From NCBI GenBank assembly GCA_017792425.1, contig CP051233.1, positions 2,784,319-2,848,318 of the forward strand: 64,000 nucleotides of DNA, written 5' to 3'. The stretch's first letter is position 1; the number at the start of each line of letters is the position of its first letter. Positions 59,735 to 64,000 of the stretch are shown here, in pieces. The stretch is from Thalassovita sp. (GTDB lineage: Bacteria > Pseudomonadota > Alphaproteobacteria > Rhodobacterales > Rhodobacteraceae). The translations under genes were made by a program, and so were the position numbers. Below the pieces are notes generated by a model. That model ran no database searches. It had not been told where the DNA came from and was given only the letters and a program-made list of their open reading frames with translations.

Positions 59735-59845
59735 TCAGAACAGATCGGGCTCGTGGCCGCGGCCGCCTTCGTCCTGCGAGGGCGCGTACATGTTGATTTC
59801 CATGCCGCAGTTCACTTCTTTGATCTTGGGTGCAGTCCAGGCCAT
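59735..59845 (-). CDS. pqqA: PQQ precursor peptide PqqA
   Basis: 36 residues, MAWTAPKIKEVNCGMEINMY followed by an acidic tail ending DLF. Glu16 and Tyr20 (E-x3-Y) are the residues joined to form PQQ. GGAGGAG precedes the ATG at 59845. A longer in-frame extension exists upstream but the peptide is of usual size. First gene of pqqABCDE, divergent from the NosR-like gene; the 143-bp gap carries both promoters. Confidence 0.96.
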   Translation of the reverse strand: MAWTAPKIKEVNCGMEINMYAPSQDEGGRGHEPDLF

Positions 59846-59988
59846 ATTACTCCTCCACGGGCTGGTGTGTCGTAGGATCAGCCTAGCCCTGACACCCCCG
59901 CGCCGAAATGCTGCTTTGGTCGTAGGGGCGGCGGACATGCGACCAATGTCGAATAGGCGGCGCACCGGGGTGTTTTTAGCCTTCGTTC

Positions 59989-62061
59989 ATGCGCGCGTTC
60001 CTGTTGACCCTTTTCCTGTGGCTTTCCCTGCTGGGCGTTGAAACCGCCCGGGCGGACCTGCTGCCGCGCGAAACGCTGGCGGACCAGGTCATGCCCCCCT
60101 ATTCGCTGGGCGAGCAGCTGACCGACAAGGGCGTCTACAGCCTGCTGAATTCCGGCGGGGCCGAGGCAGGCTATGTCTTTGAAACCGAACCACTTGCACC
60201 GCTTCCGGGGTTTTCCGGTGCGCCGATCAACATGCTGGTGGTGCTAGACCTAGAGGGCAAGTTCATCGACGTGCGCCTGCTGGACCACAACGAACCGATC
60301 TTCGTGTCCGGCCTGGGCGAAGCCCCTTTTCACCAGTTCCTGGAACAATATCGCGGGCTGTCCATCGCCTCGTCGATGGTGGTCGGCACACCCTATGGTG
60401 CGGCGGAAAGCGGGTCGTCGCTGGTGTATCTGGACGGGGTGACCAAGGCCACCGCCAGCGTCCGCATCGCGCATGAATCGATCATGGGCGCGACGCTGGC
60501 CGTCGCACGCGAAAAGATGCAGGGGCTGTCCGTCGCGCCCCCCGCCTTCCCCGACCCGGCGGTGGACGAGGCGCTGACATGGGACGACCTGATCGCCCAG
60601 GGCATCGCGACCCGTCACACCGTCAGCAATGCGGCGGTGGACGCCCTTTTTGCCGGCACCCTGTGGGAGGACGACGACCCCACGGCCAAGGATGCCCCCG
60701 ATGCGCCTTACCTGGACCTCTGGATTATCGATCTGGGGCCGCCATCGGTGGCCCGCGCGGTTCTCAGCGATTCCGGTCTGCGCGACCTTGCGGCCTTTCT
60801 GGCGATTTCGCCCAATGACGAACCCATCCTTGTCATCGAAACGGCCCGTCACGGGCTGGTTGGCCCGGATTTCGTCCGCAACACCGCCCCCGACCGCCTG
60901 AGTGCGGTTCAAAACGGCCTGCCCGTCAGCCTGCGCGATTCCGATCTGTTCATCGACCTGCGCCCCGAGCTGCCCGAAGGCGCCGCCCTGATCCTGCGCA
61001 CGGACCGCCGGCTTGGCTTCGATCCGGCGTCAGAGTGGGAATTGCATGTCAGCGCCATCCGCCAGCACGGGATTTTCCAACCCCAGACCGGTTCCGTCAC
61101 GATCGCGGTACCGCACACCGCCCCCGCGCGGTTCTACAAGCGCCCGGTACAGCCCAAACCCGCCCCCGCGTGGCTGGAATCCCTGCGCAACCGCGCAGGT
61201 GATCTTGTGATCCTTGGGGGTTTCCTGACCGTTCTGACAACCGCGCTGCTGCTGCGCCAATCCGCACTGGCGCAGCGCAAGCTGCTGACACCGACGCGCC
61301 TGCTGGTGCTGGCCTTCGTCACCGGCTTCATCGGCTGGTGGGGTCAGGGGCAACTGTCCATCGTCACCGTCCTGGCCAGCCTGCGCACCGCGCTTGAGGG
61401 CGGCAGTTTCGCCTTCCTGCTCTATGACCCTTTCTCGTTGCTGGTCTGGATTTTCGCCATAGCCGGGTTTGTCCTGTGGGGGCGCGGGCTGTTCTGCGGC
61501 TGGCTGTGCCCGTTCGGCGCGATGCAGGAATTCGCCCACCACCTGGGCCGCCTGCTGCGCTTGCCGCAACTGGAACCCTCCGCCCGCTGGGATACCCGGC
61601 TGAAGCGCGTGAAATACCTGTCGCTGGCCGGATTGATCGGCGTCACCTTCCTGGCCCCGGATCACATCGACAAGGCCGCCGAGATCGAACCCTTCAAGAC
61701 GGCCGTCACCACCTATTTCCTGCGCGAATGGTACTATGCCGCCTATGCGCTGTTCTGGCTGCTGGCGGGAACGGTCCTGTTCAAGGGGTTCTGCCGCTAT
61801 GTCTGCCCTCTCGGGGCGGTCATGGCCATCGGCGGGCTGCTGCGCGGGCGCGACTGGATCGCCCGGCGCAAGGCGTGCGGCTCGCCCTGCCAGCTCTGTC
61901 GCGTGAAATGCGGCTATCGCGCCATCAAACCCACCGGCGCCATCCAGTATTCCGAATGTTTCCAGTGCCTGGATTGCGTCTCGATCCACGATGACCAGAC
62001 CCGCTGCGTGCCGCTTGTCCTGGCCGCGCGGCGCGTCGAACGCCAAAGGGCCGCCGAATGA
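59989..62061 (+). CDS. NosR/NirI-type membrane flavo-iron-sulfur protein
   Basis: 690 residues. A signal peptide leads into a periplasmic FMN-binding domain; DGVTKATASVRI (Asp149-Thr155) is the ApbE target, with Thr155 as likely FMN-linked residue. Then membrane helices (about 395-420, 435-455, 480-500, 560-580, 590-610) and polyferredoxin motifs: CGWLCPFG (Cys503 onward), CRYVCPLG (Cys602) and the C-terminal clusters CGSPCQLCRVKC and CFQCLDC. NosR feeds electrons to N2O reductase, but no nosZ is nearby. Here it neighbours pqq genes and its own ApbE (4-bp overlap). Confidence 0.87.
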   Translation: MRAFLLTLFLWLSLLGVETARADLLPRETLADQVMPPYSLGEQLTDKGVYSLLNSGGAEAGYVFETEPLAPLPGFSGAPINMLVVLDLEGKFIDVRLLDHNEPIFVSGLGEAPFHQFLEQYRGLSIASSMVVGTPYGAAESGSSLVYLDGVTKATASVRIAHESIMGATLAVAREKMQGLSVAPPAFPDPAVDEALTWDDLIAQGIATRHTVSNAAVDALFAGTLWEDDDPTAKDAPDAPYLDLWIIDLGPPSVARAVLSDSGLRDLAAFLAISPNDEPILVIETARHGLVGPDFVRNTAPDRLSAVQNGLPVSLRDSDLFIDLRPELPEGAALILRTDRRLGFDPASEWELHVSAIRQHGIFQPQTGSVTIAVPHTAPARFYKRPVQPKPAPAWLESLRNRAGDLVILGGFLTVLTTALLLRQSALAQRKLLTPTRLLVLAFVTGFIGWWGQGQLSIVTVLASLRTALEGGSFAFLLYDPFSLLVWIFAIAGFVLWGRGLFCGWLCPFGAMQEFAHHLGRLLRLPQLEPSARWDTRLKRVKYLSLAGLIGVTFLAPDHIDKAAEIEPFKTAVTTYFLREWYYAAYALFWLLAGTVLFKGFCRYVCPLGAVMAIGGLLRGRDWIARRKACGSPCQLCRVKCGYRAIKPTGAIQYSECFQCLDCVSIHDDQTRCVPLVLAARRVERQRAAE

Positions 62062-62942
62062 TTACCCGCCGCCGCTTGCTCGCCATCTCTGCCGCCTGCC
62101 TGGCCTGCCCCGCAACGGCCGCCCCCGTACGCTGGCAAGGCCGCGCGCTGGGGGCAGAGGCGCACCTGACCTTTCACGCCCCGGAAAAGCTGGCGTTGGC
62201 AGCCCTGCGCGCCGTGCGGCAGGAAATCGCGACAGCAGAGGCGCTGTTCAGCCTGTTCACCCCAGTTTCCGCCCTGTCGCTCCTGAACGCACAGGGGGCG
62301 CTGCACCAGCCTGCCCCGGATTTCACCGCGCTGATGACCCTTGCCGGAACCGCGCACCACCTGACCGGCGGGGCGTTCGATCCGACGATCCAACCGCTTT
62401 GGCAGGCGCTAACGCGCGGCACGGACATCGCCGCCGCCGCCGCGCTGATCGGCTGGGACCACGTCCATGTCAGCGCCGACAGGATCACGCTTGGCAAGGG
62501 TCAGCAGCTCAGCCTGAACGGCATCGCCCAAGGGTACATCACGGACATGGTTGCCCGGCGGCTGCGGGCGCTGGGACTGCACAAGGTTCTGGTCAACATC
62601 GGCGAATTCGCGGCGATTGGCGGGCCGTGGCGACTGGGCATATCCGACCCGGAATTCGGCCTGGTCGGCACGCGCATTCTGTCAGACCGCGCAATCGCCA
62701 CCTCCAGCGCAAGAGCCACCACCCTGCGCGGGCGCAGCCACATCCTTGATCCCGGTCCCGGCGGTAATGGCCCGCTCTGGTCCACCGCCAGCGTCGAGGC
62801 AGACAGCGCGACATTGGCGGACGCACTGTCTACTGCGTTCATCCTGCTTCCCTTGCCCCGGATTCAGCACATCGTCGCCACCGCGCCCGAACGGTTGAAC
62901 GTTGTTCTGGCCGGGTTCGACGGGCAGATACATACCCTGTAA
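62058..62942 (+). CDS. apbE: FAD:protein FMN transferase (ApbE)
   Basis: 294 residues. A Tat-like start (MITRRRLLAISAACLACPAT) exports it. Conserved blocks are TGGAFDPTIQPLWQAL, LNGIAQGYITDMVARRLR, LVNIGEFAAIGGPW and ALSTAFILLP. It transfers FMN from FAD to a Thr in a D-G-x-T-x-A-T motif such as that in the NosR-like protein. ATGA overlap couples it to that gene. A NosX-like role is likely. Confidence 0.93.
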   Translation: MITRRRLLAISAACLACPATAAPVRWQGRALGAEAHLTFHAPEKLALAALRAVRQEIATAEALFSLFTPVSALSLLNAQGALHQPAPDFTALMTLAGTAHHLTGGAFDPTIQPLWQALTRGTDIAAAAALIGWDHVHVSADRITLGKGQQLSLNGIAQGYITDMVARRLRALGLHKVLVNIGEFAAIGGPWRLGISDPEFGLVGTRILSDRAIATSSARATTLRGRSHILDPGPGGNGPLWSTASVEADSATLADALSTAFILLPLPRIQHIVATAPERLNVVLAGFDGQIHTL

Positions 62943-62969
62943 CCTGCCCGCTTCGACGCAAGCACGAAA

Positions 62970-62996
62970 AAGGGCGCCCAAAGCCGGGGCGCCCTT
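62970..62996. terminator. Terminator between apbE and coxM
   Basis: AAGGGCGCCC / GGGCGCCCTT perfect arms with a 7-nt loop. On the minus strand (coxM) it is followed by TTTTTCGTGC; on the plus strand the following T content is weak. Confidence 0.8.
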
Positions 62997-63015
62997 CCTC
63001 AATTCCTTGGCGAAC

Positions 63016-63801
63016 TTACGAACAGGCGGCCACGGCCCGTTTCGTCAGCACCTTGACCAGATGCGCCCGGTAGTCGCCCGAGCCATGAACATCGCTGATC
63101 ATGTCATCGCCGGACAGCGACAACCCGCTGACCGCATCGGCCGAGAAGTTGGCGCTCAGCGCCGCCTCTGCCTCGGTCCAGCGGAACACGCCGTCATTTC
63201 CGGCACCGGTCACCGCGACACGCACACCAGCGGCAGTCTTGGCCACGAACACTCCAACCATCGCGAACCGCGACGCGGGCTGTTCGAACTTCTGATAGTT
63301 CGCCGCCTGCGGGATCGGAAAGCGCACGCCGGTGATGATCTCACCCTCGTCCAGCGCCGTGCCGAACAAGCCCTGGAAATAATCGTCCGCCGCGATTTCG
63401 CGGGTGTTGGTCACGATCGTCGCGCCAGAGGCCAGAACGGCCGCCGGATAGTCGGCCGCGGGGTCGTTGTTGGCGACGCTGCCGCCAATGGTGCCCCGGT
63501 TGCGCACCGCCGGATCGCCGATCCCGGACGCCAGCGCCGCCAGCGCCGGGTAATCCCCGGCCTGCGCCGCCACCGCCGCGTGGGTGGTCGCCCCGCCCAC
63601 GGTCACGGTCCCCCCGGCCGAGGACACCCCGACCAGTTCGGCAATGCCGCTCAGGCTGACCAGCTTCGACGGTGACGCCAGCCGCTGTTTCATGGTGGGG
63701 ATCAGGGTCTGACCGCCCCCCAGGGCCTGTGCATCTTCGTCCTTCAGGGCGGCCACGGCCTCGGCCACGCTGGACGGTTTCACGAACTCGAAATTGTACA
63801 T
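63016..63801 (-). CDS. coxM: Carbon-monoxide-dehydrogenase-type medium (FAD) subunit
   Basis: 261 residues from MYNFEFVKPSSVAEAV. FAD-binding motifs are ALGGGQTLIPTMKQRL and RNRGTIGGSVANNDPAADYP. It passes electrons from the Mo/FeS subunits to quinone or other acceptors. It follows coxL by 25 bp on the same strand. The L-then-M order suits the S-L-M arrangement of form II CODH-like enzymes, whose true substrate is often uncertain. Confidence 0.9.
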   Translation of the reverse strand: MYNFEFVKPSSVAEAVAALKDEDAQALGGGQTLIPTMKQRLASPSKLVSLSGIAELVGVSSAGGTVTVGGATTHAAVAAQAGDYPALAALASGIGDPAVRNRGTIGGSVANNDPAADYPAAVLASGATIVTNTREIAADDYFQGLFGTALDEGEIITGVRFPIPQAANYQKFEQPASRFAMVGVFVAKTAAGVRVAVTGAGNDGVFRWTEAEAALSANFSADAVSGLSLSGDDMISDVHGSGDYRAHLVKVLTKRAVAACS

Positions 63802-63826
63802 GGTTCTGTTCCTTTCCTGTCCAGTC

Positions 63827-64000
63827 TCAACCCTGCTGCATCGCCGCCCAGACGCGCGACGGGCTGACGGGCATGTCGATATGTTCCACCTTGAACCCAC
63901 CGCGCTGCAGCGCGTCGATCACCGCGTTGACGACGGCAGGCGGCGATCCGATCGCCCCGGCCTCGCCGCAGCCCTTCACGCCCAGCGGGTTGTGGGTACA
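63827..64000 (-). CDS. coxL: CODH/xanthine-dehydrogenase-type large (Mo) subunit, C-terminal end
   Basis: The last 57 residues plus stop (frame open to the window edge). THNPLGVKGCGEAGAIGSPP is the molybdopterin-subunit C-terminal block containing the conserved catalytic Glu, followed by AVVNAVIDALQRGG. The rest of the gene, including the form I/II active-site loop, lies outside the window, so CO specificity cannot be judged here. Confidence 0.88.
   Translation of the reverse strand, partial: CTHNPLGVKGCGEAGAIGSPPAVVNAVIDALQRGGFKVEHIDMPVSPSRVWAAMQQG

Noticed and set aside
59989..62061. Nitrous-oxide reductase accessory operon
   Set aside because: NosR-type domains are present but no nosZ, nosD, nosF, nosY or nosL is in the window.
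1..64000. CRISPR arrays, rRNA operons and prophage structural genes
   Set aside because: No regularly spaced repeats, no rRNA-like stretch and no capsid, terminase or tail-type proteins were seen on either strand.

Overview
The window looks like chromosome from a marine-type alphaproteobacterium of the Rhodobacterales (Roseobacter group or close kin). The support is indirect: high G+C with heavy use of GCC/CGC/GGC codons, a DUF6280-type protein, an NsrR-type Rrf2 regulator beside a perfect FNR box, the tolC/pcm/PopZ-like arrangement, a full pqqABCDE cluster, a putative form II CO-dehydrogenase (coxL-coxM), and a tandem glycine riboswitch on gcvT. No rRNA or CRISPR array was seen.

Positions 1-37.4 kb are mostly ordinary core genome: a cold-shock gene, a MAPEG protein, a TesA-like esterase divergent from a YbbA/YbbP-type ABC exporter, an inositol-phosphatase-like enzyme and a second SGNH hydrolase. 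Then comes a catabolic locus: a tripartite tricarboxylate transporter (tctC-tctB-tctA), an aldehyde dehydrogenase and a UPF0261/Tm-1-like protein, divergent from an IclR regulator with a class III aminotransferase. The glycine cleavage operon gcvT-gcvH-gcvP follows under its riboswitch. After it lie nsrR-like and gamma-glutamylcyclotransferase genes around the FNR box, a DUF2202 protein, gltX, a Tat-exported metallo-hydrolase, a class V aminotransferase, a phosphatase/MsbA-like exporter pair, a glycosyltransferase, ygfZ, a fructosamine-kinase-like gene, an orphan Phd/YefM-type antitoxin, efp, a DUF6280 gene, cobQ, a PopZ-like acidic protein, tolC and pcm.

Positions about 37.4-54.9 kb form an integrated element. 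Its left end is the 3' end of tRNA-Cys(GCA) (37388-37402). Its right end is a 15-bp copy of that sequence (54933-54947) just beyond a P4-type tyrosine integrase. The element has lower G+C and carries tRNA-Thr(CGT), a type I restriction-modification operon (hsdR-hsdM-hsdS) ending in an OLD-like AAA/TOPRIM ATPase, an ExoI-like exonuclease, a 1124-residue PLD-nuclease/SF2-helicase fusion, about 950 bp of apparently non-coding DNA with perfect palindromes, a small HTH-like gene, a RepA-like ATPase with an AlpA-like regulator, and the integrase. It reads as a mobile defence island. The PLD-helicase fusion and the AAA/TOPRIM partner are the best candidates for poorly described antiviral functions.

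Positions 55.0-56.7 kb are a small graveyard: an IS3-type transposase fragment, a candidate immunity gene, and the C-terminal end of a HINT-type polymorphic toxin broken by a one-base frameshift. Positions 56.7-64 kb return to core-like sequence: pqqEDCBA on the minus strand, a divergent NosR/NirI-type flavoprotein with its ApbE flavin transferase, and coxM with the 3' end of coxL. The pqq, NosR-like, ApbE and cox genes suggest a periplasmic or membrane electron-transfer neighbourhood, but the quinoprotein dehydrogenase that uses PQQ is not in the window.
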